This document shows positions 21,928 to 32,400 of a DNA stretch of 64,000 nt, in pieces. Both the position numbers and the translations under genes were made by a program. How positions within the stretch are numbered: the first letter of the stretch is position 1; every line of letters begins with the position of its first letter. Below the pieces are notes generated by a model, which was not told where the DNA came from, did no database searches, and worked only from the letters and a program-made list of their open reading frames with translations. The stretch comes from Oleisolibacter albus (GTDB lineage: Bacteria > Pseudomonadota > Alphaproteobacteria > Azospirillales > Azospirillaceae). The stretch spans positions 124,001 to 188,000 of the forward strand of contig NZ_QGNJ01000004.1 of NCBI RefSeq assembly GCF_003336875.1. Reading direction: 5' to 3'.

Positions 21928-23802
21928 ATGACCGTTACAGGACAAGACGGTGCCGCGCCCGATGCGGTCCTGCGACCCAATAGGGACCTGCGGGCGGGGC
22001 CGCGTGTCCCGGCGCAGCCGGCACCCGACCCGCCGGCCAAGGCCGATGGGACGCGGGGCAAGCCGGGAACATCCGGACAAAAGGCGCCGGCCAAGCGGGA
22101 AAAGGCTGCTGCCAAAACCAGACCGCCGCGCCGCCGCCGCCGGCTGCGCCCGATCTCGCCGCTGACCCTGCGCATCCTGGCCGTCAACGTGCTGGCGCTG
22201 GGCACGCTGATGGGCGGCCTGCTCTATCTCGGCACCTATCAGCAATGGCTGATCGGCAAGGAGCTGGAGAGCCTGACCACCGAGGCGCGGATCTTCGCCG
22301 GCGCCCTGGGGGAAGGCGCCATCGAGCCCAGCTTCGACGAGTTCAACGAACCGTCCAGCGATCTGTCCTACGAACTGGCCCGGCAGATGGTGCGCCGGCT
22401 GGTGGAGACCACGGACACCCGCACCCGCCTGTTCGCCCCGTCGGGCGAGCTGGTGGCCGACAGCCGCGTGCTGGGCGGGCCGAAGAGCATGGTGCAGATC
22501 GAGGAGCTGCCGCCCCTGCGCGACGGCAACCCCCTGAGCGAACTGGGTATCCGGCTCTACGACTATGCCGTCAATGCCGTGCCCGAGCGGGAGCACCTGC
22601 CGGCCTACCCCATGGAATCCGACATGCGGGCCGATGCCTTCCCCGATGTGCAGAAGGCCCTGAACGGCGAGATCGGCAACAATGTCTGGCGTGTGGCCCG
22701 TGTCGATGGCCGCACCGATATGCTGCTGACGGTGGCGGTGCCGATCCAGCGCTACAAGAAGGTGCTGGGCGCCGTCTATATCTCGCGCACCGGGAGCGAG
22801 ATCGACCGGGCCGTGCGCGAGTTCCGCATGGACATCCTGCGTCTGTTCGGCGGCACGCTGGGTGTCACCGTGCTGCTGTCGCTCTATCTGGCCGGCACCA
22901 TCGCCCGCCCCATCCGTCGGCTGGCCGAAGCGGCGGACGCCGTCCGCACCGGCCATGGCCGTCAGGCCACCATCCCCGACTTCTCGCGCCGGCGCGACGA
23001 GGTGGGCGACCTGTCCGTCAGCCTGCGGGAGATGACGGCGGCCATCTGGAACCGCATGGATGCCATCGAGCGCTTCGCCGCCGATGTGGCGCACGAGATC
23101 AAGAACCCGCTGACCAGCATGCGCAGCGCCGTGGAGACGGTGCAGCTGGTCAAGACCGACGAGCAGCGCCAGCGCCTTCTGGCCATCATCCACCACGATG
23201 TGCAGCGGCTGGACCGGCTGATCAGCGACATCTCCAACGCCAGCCGCCTGGATGCCGAACTGTCCCGCGCCAATACCGAGCCGGTGGATGTGGGCCAGGT
23301 CCTGACCATGCTGGCCGATATCCACAATGTCCCGTTGGAGCATAACGCTGCCCTGGGGGCCTCCACGGGCCAGGAGGGAGAGGCGGCGGATGCCGCCCCC
23401 GTGCGGGTGCAGGTGGATCTGCCGGCCGGGGCCAATCTGGTGGTGCCGGGGCTGGAGGGGCGGCTGACCCAGGTGTTCCAGAACCTGCTGTCCAATGCCC
23501 TGTCCTTCTCCCCGCCGGGCGGGACCGTCACCCTGCGCGCCCGCGCCTTCGCCGACCGGGTGGAGGCCACGGTGGAGGATCAGGGGCCGGGCATCCCCGA
23601 GGGCAAGCTGGCCGCCATCTTCGACCGCTTCTACAGCGAGCGGCCGAAATCCGAAGCCTTCGGCAAGCATTCCGGTCTGGGCCTGTCGATCTCGAAACAG
23701 ATCATCGACGCGTTGCAGGGCCGCATCTTCGCCGACAACCGCAAGGGACCGGACGGCGGCATCCAGGGCGCCGTCTTCACCGTGGTGCTGCCGCGGGGCT
23801 AA
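21928..23802 (+). CDS. chvG: ChvG membrane sensor histidine kinase
   Basis: Sensor of the ChvGI pathway, controlling exopolysaccharide, envelope and acid-response genes in related bacteria. 624 residues. The N-terminal cytoplasmic tail (about 75 residues) is very basic and Pro/Lys-rich. It is followed by TM1 (about 82-102), a periplasmic sensor loop of about 200 residues, TM2 (near 310) and a HAMP domain (ARPIRRLAEAADAVRTGHGR). The H-box is FAADVAHEIKNPLTSM with phosphoacceptor His389. The ATPase domain shows NLLSNALSFSPPGG (N-box), EDQGPGIPEG (G1) and GLGLSIS (G2). In rhizobia hprK and a PTS gene often follow; here trpB follows after 239 bp. Confidence 0.95.
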   Translation: MTVTGQDGAAPDAVLRPNRDLRAGPRVPAQPAPDPPAKADGTRGKPGTSGQKAPAKREKAAAKTRPPRRRRRLRPISPLTLRILAVNVLALGTLMGGLLYLGTYQQWLIGKELESLTTEARIFAGALGEGAIEPSFDEFNEPSSDLSYELARQMVRRLVETTDTRTRLFAPSGELVADSRVLGGPKSMVQIEELPPLRDGNPLSELGIRLYDYAVNAVPEREHLPAYPMESDMRADAFPDVQKALNGEIGNNVWRVARVDGRTDMLLTVAVPIQRYKKVLGAVYISRTGSEIDRAVREFRMDILRLFGGTLGVTVLLSLYLAGTIARPIRRLAEAADAVRTGHGRQATIPDFSRRRDEVGDLSVSLREMTAAIWNRMDAIERFAADVAHEIKNPLTSMRSAVETVQLVKTDEQRQRLLAIIHHDVQRLDRLISDISNASRLDAELSRANTEPVDVGQVLTMLADIHNVPLEHNAALGASTGQEGEAADAAPVRVQVDLPAGANLVVPGLEGRLTQVFQNLLSNALSFSPPGGTVTLRARAFADRVEATVEDQGPGIPEGKLAAIFDRFYSERPKSEAFGKHSGLGLSISKQIIDALQGRIFADNRKGPDGGIQGAVFTVVLPRG

Positions 23803-24041
23803 GGCCGGCGACCGCCGGCCCGCGGGCCTATGCCCGCGCAAGCCAAGGCGGCGGATGCCGCCGCCCTGCGCCTGAGGGAACCTGAACCAGAACCGGCGGC
23901 CGCTGATATTTCTGTCCCGGCAAATACCTGACTATACAAGTGGCTGTTTGATTTTCGTGGAATCGCCCCCCTTGGAATCAGGGGTGTCCCGCTCTACTGT
24001 CCCTGTCCCTTGACCAGTGACTGCAGCACGGGCGCGTTTTC

Positions 24042-25259
24042 ATGACCCAGCCTCTCAATACCTTCCGTTCCGGCCCGGATGAGCGCGGCCATTTCGGCAT
24101 CTATGGCGGCCGCTATGTGGCGGAGACGCTGATGCCGCTGCTGCTGGAGCTGGAGAAGGCCTATGCCGCGGCCAAGGCCGATCCCGCCTTCCATGCCGAG
24201 CTGCAGGGCTATCTGACCCAGTATGTGGGCCGGCCCAGCCCGCTCTACTTCGCCGAGCGGCTGACCCGGGAGCTGGGCGGCGCCAAGATCTATCTGAAGC
24301 GCGAGGAGCTGAACCACACCGGCGCGCACAAGATCAACAACTGCATGGGCCAGATCCTGCTGGCCCGGCGCATGGGCAAGACCCGGATCATCGCCGAGAC
24401 CGGGGCCGGCCAGCACGGTGTCGCCACCGCCACCGTGGCCGCACTGTTCGGCCTGCCCTGCACCATCTACATGGGCGAGGTCGATATCGAGCGTCAGGCG
24501 CCCAACGTCTTCCGCATGAAGCTGCTGGGGGCCGAGGTCAAGCCGGCCACCTCGGGCAGCCGCACGCTGAAGGACGCCATGAACGAGGCGCTGCGCGACT
24601 GGGTGACCAATGTGGAGGACACCTTCTACATCATCGGCACCGTGGCCGGCCCGCACCCCTATCCCGCCCTGGTGCGCGACTTCCAGTGCGTCATCGGTGA
24701 CGAGACCCGCAAGCAGATTCTGGAGGCGGAGGGGCGCCTGCCCGACATCCTCATGGCCTGCGTCGGCGGCGGGTCCAACGCCATGGGCATGTTCCATCCT
24801 TTCCTGGACGATCCCGACGTGCGCATGGTCGGCGTGGAGGCGGCGGGCCACGGTCTGGACGTGCCCAACGGCCATGCCGCCAGCCTGACCGGCGGCCGAC
24901 CGGGGGTGCTGCACGGCAACCGCACCTATCTGCTGCAGGACCAGGACGGCCAGATCCTGGAGGGGCATTCCATCTCGGCCGGGCTGGACTATCCCGGCAT
25001 CGGTCCTGAGCATTCCTGGCTGCGCGATGTGGGCCGGGTCGAATATGTCAGCGCCACCGACCGCGAGGCGCTGGATGCCTTCCAGCTCTGCGCCCGGACC
25101 GAGGGCATCATCCCGGCCCTGGAGTCCAGCCACGCCATCGCCGTGGCCGCCCGCATGGCGCCGACCCTGTCCAAGGACACGCTGCTGGTGCTGAACCTGT
25201 CGGGCCGTGGCGACAAGGACATCTTCACGGTCGCCAAGCATCTGGGTGTCACCATGTGA
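24042..25259 (+). CDS. trpB: Tryptophan synthase beta subunit
   Basis: Condenses indole with L-serine to L-tryptophan using PLP, in a tunnel complex with TrpA. 405 residues, the normal length. The N-terminus [20 protein letters not shown] is characteristic. The PLP lysine is Lys97 in [13 protein letters not shown]. The phosphate-binding loop is GGGSNAMG, and [20 protein letters not shown] is the COMM-domain signature. It heads trpB-trpA-accD-folC. trpF, normally just upstream in this lineage, is absent from the adjacent sequence. Confidence 0.98.
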   Translation: MTQPLNTFRSGPDERGHFGIYGGRYVAETLMPLLLELEKAYAAAKADPAFHAELQGYLTQYVGRPSPLYFAERLTRELGGAKIYLKREELNHTGAHKINNCMGQILLARRMGKTRIIAETGAGQHGVATATVAALFGLPCTIYMGEVDIERQAPNVFRMKLLGAEVKPATSGSRTLKDAMNEALRDWVTNVEDTFYIIGTVAGPHPYPALVRDFQCVIGDETRKQILEAEGRLPDILMACVGGGSNAMGMFHPFLDDPDVRMVGVEAAGHGLDVPNGHAASLTGGRPGVLHGNRTYLLQDQDGQILEGHSISAGLDYPGIGPEHSWLRDVGRVEYVSATDREALDAFQLCARTEGIIPALESSHAIAVAARMAPTLSKDTLLVLNLSGRGDKDIFTVAKHLGVTM

Positions 25260-25439
25260 TCCGCGCCCGGCCTGTCACCTGGCTGTCCGCAAGGGCGTCC
25301 CGGGCCGCCCCGTCCGGCGCCGCCCCTATCCGGCGTCGCCCCCCTCCGGCGTCGCCCGTGTCCGGCGCCATCATTGTCCGTCGCCGGGGCAGCCGATATG
25401 GTCAGCCCCCGTTCCCCCAGCCCAACCAGCGTGCCGCCC

Positions 25440-26291
25440 ATGTCCGTGTCGTCCACCGCTTCCGCTTCCGGCCGCATCGACCGCCGCTTCGCCGCCCTGA
25501 AGGCGGAGGGCCGGGCCGGTCTCGTCACCTTCGTCATGGCCGGCGATCCCGACCATGACACGGCCCTGGCCATCCTCAAGGGCCTGCCGGCGGCCGGGGC
25601 CGACCTGATCGAGCTGGGCATGCCCTTCACCGATCCCATGGCCGACGGTCCGGCCATCCAGGCCGCCGGCCTGCGCGCCCTGGGCCAGGGGGCCGGCATG
25701 GTCTCCACGCTGGATCTGGTGCGCGGATTCCGCCGCGGCGACGCCGAGACGCCGATGGTGCTGATGGGCTATTACAACCCCATCTACAGCTATGGCGTGG
25801 ACCGTTTCCTGGCCGATGCGCGCGCGGCCGGGGTGGACGGGCTGATCATCGTCGATCTGCCGCCGGAGGAGGATGCGGAGCTGTGCCTGCCGGCCCTGGC
25901 GGCCGGCGTCAACTTCGTCCGCCTGACCACACCCACCACCGACGATGCCCGCCTGCCGGCGGTGCTGACCAACACGTCGGGCTTCGTCTATTATGTTTCC
26001 ATCACCGGCATCACCGGTGCCGCCAGCGCCAGCGCGGCCACGATCCAGGCGGCGGTGGACCGGCTGCGCCGCCATACCAGCCTGCCGGTGGCTGTGGGCT
26101 TCGGCATCAATACGCCGGAACAGGCGGCGTCCGTGGCCCGCATCGGCGATGCCGCCGTGGTCGGCAGCGCCATCGTCCGCCAGATCGAGCGCAACCTGGA
26201 CGCCGACGGCCGTCCGGGCCCCGGTCTGGTCGACGCAGTGCTGGGTTTCGTCCGCTCCCTCGCAGCAGGCGTGCGAAACGCGCGGAAATAG
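25440..26291 (+). CDS. trpA: Tryptophan synthase alpha subunit
   Basis: Cleaves indole-3-glycerol phosphate to indole and G3P. From the ATG at 25440 ([20 protein letters not shown]) it is 283 residues; the open frame to 25374 adds nothing family-like. The catalytic Glu and Asp lie in [19 protein letters not shown] (about residues 59-77), a variant of the usual PFSDP. Downstream motifs are [16 protein letters not shown] and GFGINTPEQ, the last for phosphate binding. The linking spacer after trpB is 180 bp and holds no other gene; no terminator is visible in it. Confidence 0.97.
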   Translation: MSVSSTASASGRIDRRFAALKAEGRAGLVTFVMAGDPDHDTALAILKGLPAAGADLIELGMPFTDPMADGPAIQAAGLRALGQGAGMVSTLDLVRGFRRGDAETPMVLMGYYNPIYSYGVDRFLADARAAGVDGLIIVDLPPEEDAELCLPALAAGVNFVRLTTPTTDDARLPAVLTNTSGFVYYVSITGITGAASASAATIQAAVDRLRRHTSLPVAVGFGINTPEQAASVARIGDAAVVGSAIVRQIERNLDADGRPGPGLVDAVLGFVRSLAAGVRNARK

Positions 26292-26369
26292 GCTAAACCA
26301 CGGCCCATCATCGACGGACGGCCGCCGGCTCCGCCTGCGGGCGGCCGCGGCCTTTGAGCGAAGACGCCC

Positions 26370-27302
26370 ATGAACTGGCTTACCAATTTCGTCCGGCCCA
26401 AGATCCAGGCCCTGGTCTCCAAGAAGGAGGTCCCGGACAATCTGTGGCTGAAGTGCCCGAACTGCGGGGCCATGATCTTCCACCGCGACCTGGAAGAGAA
26501 CCTGCATGTCTGCCAGCATTGCGGCCACCATATGCGGCTGGACCCGGTCAAGCGCCTGAAGATGCTGCTGGACCCGGGTTATCAGACCATCGAGCTGCCC
26601 AAGGTGCTGGTCGATCCGCTGAAGTTCCGCGACCAGAAGCGCTATACCGACCGGCTGAAGGAAGCCCAGAGCAAGACCGGCCGCCAGGACGCGCTCTGCG
26701 TCGCCCACGGCAAGATCAACGGCCAGGCCGCCGTGGTCGCCTGCTTCGACTTCAGCTTCATGGGCGGCTCCATGGGCATGGCCGTGGGCGAGGGGCTGCT
26801 GGCCGCCGCCCGGCTGGCCGTGCTGCAGCAGGCGCCGCTGGTCGTCATCCCGGCCTCGGGCGGGGCGCGCATGCAGGAGGCGATCCTGTCGCTGATGCAG
26901 ATGCCGCGCACCACCATCGCCGTGGAGATGGTGAAGGAGGCCGGCCTGCCCTATGTGGTGGTGCTGACCGATCCCACCACCGGCGGCGTTACCGCCAGCT
27001 TTGCCATGCTGGGCGATATCCACATCGCCGAGCCCGGCGCCGTCATCGGCTTCGCCGGTGCCCGCGTGATCGAGAACACCATCCGCGAAACCCTGCCCGA
27101 GGGCTTCCAGCGCGCCGAGTATCTGCTGGAACACGGCATGGTCGACATGGTCGTTCACCGCAAGGCGCTGAAGGACACGCTGGGCCGCCTCATCGACCTG
27201 CTGCGCCGTCCCGGACCGGGGGCGGAGATCGTGCGGCTGATGCCCGCCGAGGACCGCGGCGGGCTGCGGACCGGACCGGTGCCTGTTCCGGGCGCCGAGT
27301 AA
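26370..27302 (+). CDS. accD: Acetyl-CoA carboxylase carboxyltransferase subunit beta
   Basis: Forms the carboxyltransferase with AccA, moving CO2 from carboxybiotin to acetyl-CoA in fatty acid synthesis. 310 residues. The N-terminal Cys4 zinc ribbon is clear: [15 protein letters not shown] and VCQHCGHH (Cys residues about 27, 30, 46, 49). The crotonase-fold core has [12 protein letters not shown] and the oxyanion loop [27 protein letters not shown] and [10 protein letters not shown] follow. trpA-accD-folC is a conserved run in alphaproteobacteria, apparently for growth coordination rather than shared pathway. Confidence 0.98.
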   Translation: MNWLTNFVRPKIQALVSKKEVPDNLWLKCPNCGAMIFHRDLEENLHVCQHCGHHMRLDPVKRLKMLLDPGYQTIELPKVLVDPLKFRDQKRYTDRLKEAQSKTGRQDALCVAHGKINGQAAVVACFDFSFMGGSMGMAVGEGLLAAARLAVLQQAPLVVIPASGGARMQEAILSLMQMPRTTIAVEMVKEAGLPYVVVLTDPTTGGVTASFAMLGDIHIAEPGAVIGFAGARVIENTIRETLPEGFQRAEYLLEHGMVDMVVHRKALKDTLGRLIDLLRRPGPGAEIVRLMPAEDRGGLRTGPVPVPGAE

Positions 27303-27476
27303 GCCGGGGGAATCAAGAGCACCTCATGTCGCCGGCCGAAGGCCATCCGCCCGGGCAACCGGGCCTCGCCGTGCGGGGGCGCGTATCCCGCGCATGAGCC
27401 GGCGCATGAGGGGGGCGGGTGTCGATCGGTCACGGGTCGGCAGCCGGTGGTGAGGACGGGCAACGGGCAGGGGATC

Positions 27477-28796
27477 ATGATCAAGGCGGTGGTGGCGACG
27501 GAGACGGCGCGGCTGGAGGCTGTGCTGGAGCGGATGCGGCAGTTGCATCCCGTGACCATCGACCTGTCGCTGGGCCGTATCGAACGGCTGCTGGCCAAGC
27601 TGGGCAATCCCGAGCGGCGCCTGCCGCCGGTGGCCCATGTGGCCGGCACCAACGGCAAGGGGTCCACCGTCGCCTTCCTGCGTGCCATGGCCGAGGCGGC
27701 CGGGCTGAAGGTGCATGTCTATACCAGCCCGCATCTGGTGCAGTTCCGCGAGCGCATCCGTCTGGCCGGCAAGCTGATCGGGGATGAGGTGCTGGCCGAC
27801 CTGCTGGAGGAGGTGGAGCGTGTCAACGGGACCGACCCCATCACCTTCTTCGAGGTGACCACGGCCGCCGCCTTCCTGGCCTTCGCCCGCACCCCGGCCG
27901 ATCTGGTGCTGCTGGAGGTGGGGCTGGGCGGGCGGCTCGATGCCACCAACGTCATCGCCCGCCCGGCGGTCAGTGTGCTGACCCGCATCTCCTACGATCA
28001 TATGCAGTTCCTGGGCGGCACCCTGGCCGAGATCGCCTGGGAGAAGGCAGGCATTCTCAAAGCCGGCTGCCCCGCCGTGGCCGGTCCCCAGGCCGATCCC
28101 GCCGTGATCCGGGTGTTCCGGGAACGGGCCGGTGAGCTGGGCCTGCCGCTCTACCTCCATGGCGAGGACTGGACGGCCCGCGACAGCGGCAGCGGCCTGC
28201 GCTACTGCGCCGACGGTCAGGTGCTGGACCTGCCCTATCCCGCGCTGCTGGGCGCGCACCAGCTGGACAATGCCGGGCTGGCCATCAGCGCCGCCCGCCA
28301 TCTGCCCTATGATCTGGACAGGGACGCCATCTCCGCCGGCCTGCGCCGGGTGGAATGGCCGGCCCGGCTGCAACGCCTGACCCGCGGGCCGCTGGCGGCG
28401 ACGCTGCCGCCGGGCTGGGCGCTGTGGCTGGATGGCGGCCACAATGACAGTGCCGGCGAGGTGCTGGCCAAGCAGCTGGCCGCCTGGACCGCCGACGGCC
28501 AGCCGGTGGATGTGATCTTCGGCATGCTGGGCAGCAAGCAGCCCCAGGATTTCCTGCGCCCGCTGGTGCCGCATGTGCGCCGGTTGCTGGCCGTGGGCAT
28601 CCCCGGCGAGGCCAATGCCCTGCCCCCGGACGATGCCGCCGCCCAGGCCCGGGCTGCTGGCATTGCCGCCGCAGAATCCGCCGACAGCGTCCAGGCTGCG
28701 CTCGACCGGCTGGTGCAGGCCGACGGCCCCTCGGCGCGGGTGTTGATCTGCGGCTCGCTCTACCTGGCCGGCAGGGTGCTGCGCGACAACGGCTGA
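27477..28796 (+). CDS. folC: Folylpolyglutamate synthase / dihydrofolate synthase
   Basis: Mur-ligase-fold enzyme that adds glutamate to dihydropteroate and then to folates. The ATG at 27477 (MIKAVVATETARLEAVLERM, 439 residues) is preceded by AGGGGATC; a GTG at 27447 is possible but adds non-family sequence. The P-loop is GTNGKGST (near residue 57). SPHLVQFRERIRLAG is the folate-proximal omega loop, and VGLGGRLDATNV contains the metal-binding region. YDHMQFLGGTLAEIAWEKAG is the hallmark of FolC. It is the last gene before the convergent trxA. Confidence 0.96.
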   Translation: MIKAVVATETARLEAVLERMRQLHPVTIDLSLGRIERLLAKLGNPERRLPPVAHVAGTNGKGSTVAFLRAMAEAAGLKVHVYTSPHLVQFRERIRLAGKLIGDEVLADLLEEVERVNGTDPITFFEVTTAAAFLAFARTPADLVLLEVGLGGRLDATNVIARPAVSVLTRISYDHMQFLGGTLAEIAWEKAGILKAGCPAVAGPQADPAVIRVFRERAGELGLPLYLHGEDWTARDSGSGLRYCADGQVLDLPYPALLGAHQLDNAGLAISAARHLPYDLDRDAISAGLRRVEWPARLQRLTRGPLAATLPPGWALWLDGGHNDSAGEVLAKQLAAWTADGQPVDVIFGMLGSKQPQDFLRPLVPHVRRLLAVGIPGEANALPPDDAAAQARAAGIAAAESADSVQAALDRLVQADGPSARVLICGSLYLAGRVLRDNG

Positions 28797-28868
28797 GCCG
28801 GCAGCGACGGCGGGTGCGTGGCTCACTCCGCCTTTCCCCCTCGCCGTCATCCCCAGCCTCTCCGCATC

Positions 28869-28888
28869 GTCCCCGCGATGGCGGGGAC
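28869..28888. repeat. REP-like GC palindrome
   Basis: GTCCCCGC-GATG-GCGGGGAC is an 8-bp perfect inverted repeat with a 4-nt loop. It is of the short intergenic type that is scattered in many alphaproteobacterial genomes. Between folC and trxA it may act as a bidirectional mRNA-end structure. I see no second copy in the window. Confidence 0.55.
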
Positions 28889-28911
28889 CAAGGGGCGGCA
28901 GACCGCGCGCG

Positions 28912-28945
28912 CCAACGAAAACGGCGGGCCGCAGGGCCCGCCGTT
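28912..28945 (-). terminator. Intrinsic terminator of trxA (perhaps also folC)
   Basis: A perfect 11-bp stem (AACGGCGGGCC at 28920-28930 with GGCCCGCCGTT at 28935-28945) closes a 4-nt loop. On the minus strand it is followed by TTTCGTTGG. It lies 28 bp past the trxA stop and faces the folC end. Confidence 0.8.
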
Positions 28946-28972
28946 CGTATGTCTGCTGGCTGACGCCAGGGG

Positions 28973-29299
28973 TCAGAGCACGCTCTTCACCCAGTCCTTC
29001 AGAGCCTGCTTCGGCATGGCGCCGATCTTGGTGGCGGCGACCTGGCCGTCCTTGAACAGCATCAGGGTCGGGATGCCGCGCACGCCGTACTTGGTCGGGA
29101 TGTTGGGATTGTCGTCGATATTGACCTTGGCCACGGTGACGGCGCCGGCCAGCTCGGTCGCGATCTCGTCCAGGGCGGGGGCGATCATCTTGCAGGGGCC
29201 GCACCACTCGGCCCAGAAGTCCACGAGAACCGGGCCTTCGGCCTTCAGCACGTTGGAGTCGAAGGTGGCATCGGTCACATGGGAAATGGCGTCGGCCAT
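28973..29299 (-). CDS. trxA: Thioredoxin
   Basis: Cytosolic disulfide reductase, 108 residues. The active site is [19 protein letters not shown], with the canonical WCGPC at 31-35. The cis-Pro loop [19 protein letters not shown] is near residue 75. Folding landmarks ([20 protein letters not shown] at the N-terminus) are typical of class I TrxA. An upstream GGGGGTTCCCC segment makes the ribosome-binding site weak (GGG about 8 nt before the ATG). It is usually encoded after addA or folC in this lineage, as here. Confidence 0.98.
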   Translation of the reverse strand: MADAISHVTDATFDSNVLKAEGPVLVDFWAEWCGPCKMIAPALDEIATELAGAVTVAKVNIDDNPNIPTKYGVRGIPTLMLFKDGQVAATKIGAMPKQALKDWVKSVL

Positions 29300-29487
29300 G
29301 GGGAACCCCCAATATCTTGTGTGTCTCGCTGCCGGTCACATACCGTTCCCGGCGTCGCTGGAATGTGGCACCCGTGCCGGGGCCGGTCAAGGCGGCGTCG
29401 GCCGCACGTCTGTCCTGCGTCGGCCGCGACGGGGGCGCCCGACATGCGCCGCCCCCGTCAGTCCCGCCCCTTCCGGTTCTTCCGCCG

Positions 29488-32400
29488 TCAGCCCGCCGTC
29501 AGGCCACGCAGCTGGCGTCCGGCCACGGCCAGCATGGCCAGATCGACGCTGGCGGCACTGCGCAGTTCGCCCAGCAGGCCCTGGATGCGGTCCATGGGGC
29601 CCTGGCGCTGGGCGGTGAAGGCGGCGATGGGGTCGCCACTGCCGCCGGCGCCGGCCAGAACGCGGGCCGACAGCCGGGCCTGCAGGCCCCACAGGTCCTC
29701 GATGATGGCGCCGACCGCCTGCCGCTGCCAGTGCGTCTCCGTGCGGATGGCGCCGGCCCGCTCGCGCAGCGTGTCGAAGCCCAGCCGGTCGCCCAGGCCG
29801 AAATAGGCGCGGGCCACGGCTTCCACCGGCTGGCTGCACTCCTGGGCGATGGCGGCGATGTCGGCCGCCCCGGCCAGAGCCGGCAGGGCGGCGATGCGCC
29901 CGGCCAGCCCGGCCGGAACGCCGGCCTCCACCAGCTCCGCCGTGACGGCGGCCAGATGGGTGCGGGCCCCCTCGCTCAGCAGCGTCGGCAGGGCGGCCAG
30001 CACGGCTTCCGCCGCCGGGGCCAGCCGTCCGGCCTCGGCCCGCACATCCAGGGGATAGCGGCCATTGGTCAGCACCCAGGGGATGACATGGCGCATCAGC
30101 TGGTTGGTGGCCAGGATCATGCGCGTCTGCAGGGCGGCCGGCACCCGCGTGTCCAGCGCCTCGATCCCGCTCCACAGGGCGCGCAGGCCGAAGGCCTCGC
30201 GGGTGATGAGATAGGCGCGGGCCACGTCCTCCTCGCCCCGACCGGTCTGCTCCACCATCTCCCACACCAGGGTCGGGCCGACGCGGTTGACCATGCCGTT
30301 GGTGACGACGGTGCTGATGATCTCCCGCCGCAGCTGGTGCCCTTCGATGAAGCTGGCGAAGCGCTGCTTCAGGGCGGTGGGGAAATACCGGACCAGGTCG
30401 TGGACCATATCGGCATCGTCCGGCAGACCGCTGTGCAGCAGCTTGTCGTAGAGGTCGATCTTGGCATAGGCCAGCAGCACCGCCGTCTCCGGCCGGGTCA
30501 GGCCGCGGCGGGCCTGTGCCCGGGCGGCCACCTCCTCGTCATCGGGCAGGAACTCGATGGCACGGTTCAGCTTGCCGGCCTTCTCCATCCAGCGCATGAA
30601 GCGGGCCTGATCCTCCAGCAGGTCCGGCGCCTGGGCCTGCGCCACGCTCAGGGCCTGGGTCTGCTTGTAATTGTCGGCCAGCACCAGCTCGGCCACCTCG
30701 TCGGTCATCTCGGCCAGCAGGGTGTCGCGCTGCTCCAGGCCCATCTGGCCGCGGTCCATCACGTCCCGCAGCAGGATCTTGATGTTGACCTCATGGTCGG
30801 AGGTATCGACGCCGGCCGAGTTGTCGATGGCGTCGGTGTTCAGGCGGATGCCCGCCTGGGCCGCCTCGATGCGGCCCCGCTGGGTGAAGCCCAGATTGGC
30901 GCCCTCGCCCACCACCTTGGCCCGCAGCTCGCCGGCACTGATGCGGATGGAGTCGTTGGCCTTGTCGCCGACCTCGGCGTTGCTCTCGTCCGCGGCCTTG
31001 ACATAGGTGCCGATGCCGCCCAGCCACAGCAGCTCCACCTCGGCCCGCAGGATGGCCTGCATCAGCTCGGCCGGGGTGACGCGGTCGTGCGTCAGGCCCA
31101 GGGCGGCCTTGATCTCCGGCGTCAGCACCAGCGACTTGGCGCTGCGCTCGAAGATGGCGCCGCCGGCGGACAGCTTGGTCTTGTCATAGTCGGCCCAGCT
31201 GGACCGGGGCAGGTCGAACAGGCGCTTGCGTTCGGCCCAGCTGGCGGCGGCGTCCGGGGTGGGGTCGATGAAGATGTGGCGGTGGTCGAAGGCGGCGATC
31301 AGGCGGATATGCGGCGACAGCAGCATGCCGTTGCCGAACACGTCGCCCGACATGTCGCCGACGCCGACGACGGTGAAGTCCTGGGCCTGGGTGTTCTTGC
31401 CCAGCTCGCGGAAGTGGCGCTTCACCGCCTCCCAGGCGCCGCGGGCGGTGATGCCCATCTTCTTGTGGTCGTAACCGGCCGAGCCGCCGGAGGCGAAGGC
31501 ATCATCGAGCCAGAAGCCATAGTCGCGGCTGACGCTGTTGGCGATGTCGGAGAAGGTGGCCGTGCCCTTGTCGGCCGCCACCACCAGATAGGGGTCGTCC
31601 CCGTCCAGCCGCACCACGTCCGTCGGCGGGATCACCGCACCCTTCTTCAGGTTGTCGGTGATGTCCAGCAGGCCGCGCATCATGGTCTTGTAGCACTCGA
31701 CCACCTCGGCCATCAGGGCTTCGCGTCCGGCACTGGCCGGCGGCGGGTTCTTGACCACGAAGCCGCCCTTGCTGCCCACCGGCACGATGACGGCGTTCTT
31801 CACCATCTGCGCCTTGATCAGGCCCAGGATCTCGGTGCGGAAATCCTCCTTGCGGTCGGACCAGCGGATGCCGCCACGGGCCACCTTGCCGCCGCGCAGA
31901 TGGATGGCCTCCACCCGCGGGGAATAGACCCAGATCTCGCGCCAGGGCCGCGGCAGCGGCAGTTCATCGATGGAGCCGCTGTCCAGCTTGAAGGAAATGT
32001 AGCTCTTGGGCTGGCCGTCGGCGCCGGCCTGGAAGAAGTTCGTGCGCAGCGTCGCCCGGATGACGTTCAGCAGCCGGCGGAGGATGCGGTCCTCATCGAT
32101 GTTGGTGACGGCGTCCAGCGCGTGGTCGATCTCGACGATCAGGCCCTTACGCTGGGTGTCAACCTCCTGCTGGCCCAGACGGGCCAGCAGGGCCGGGTCA
32201 TGGCTGGTGCGGAACAGCGACAGCAGCAGCCGGGCGATGCCGGCATGGGCGGCCAGCGTGTCCTCGATATATTCCTGGCTGAAGTCGAACCGGGCCTGCT
32301 TCAGGTATTTGGCATAGGCGCGGAAGACGCTGACCTCGCGCCCGGTCATGCCGGCCAGCAGCACCAGCTTGTTGAAGCCGTCGGTCTGGGTCTCGCCGGT

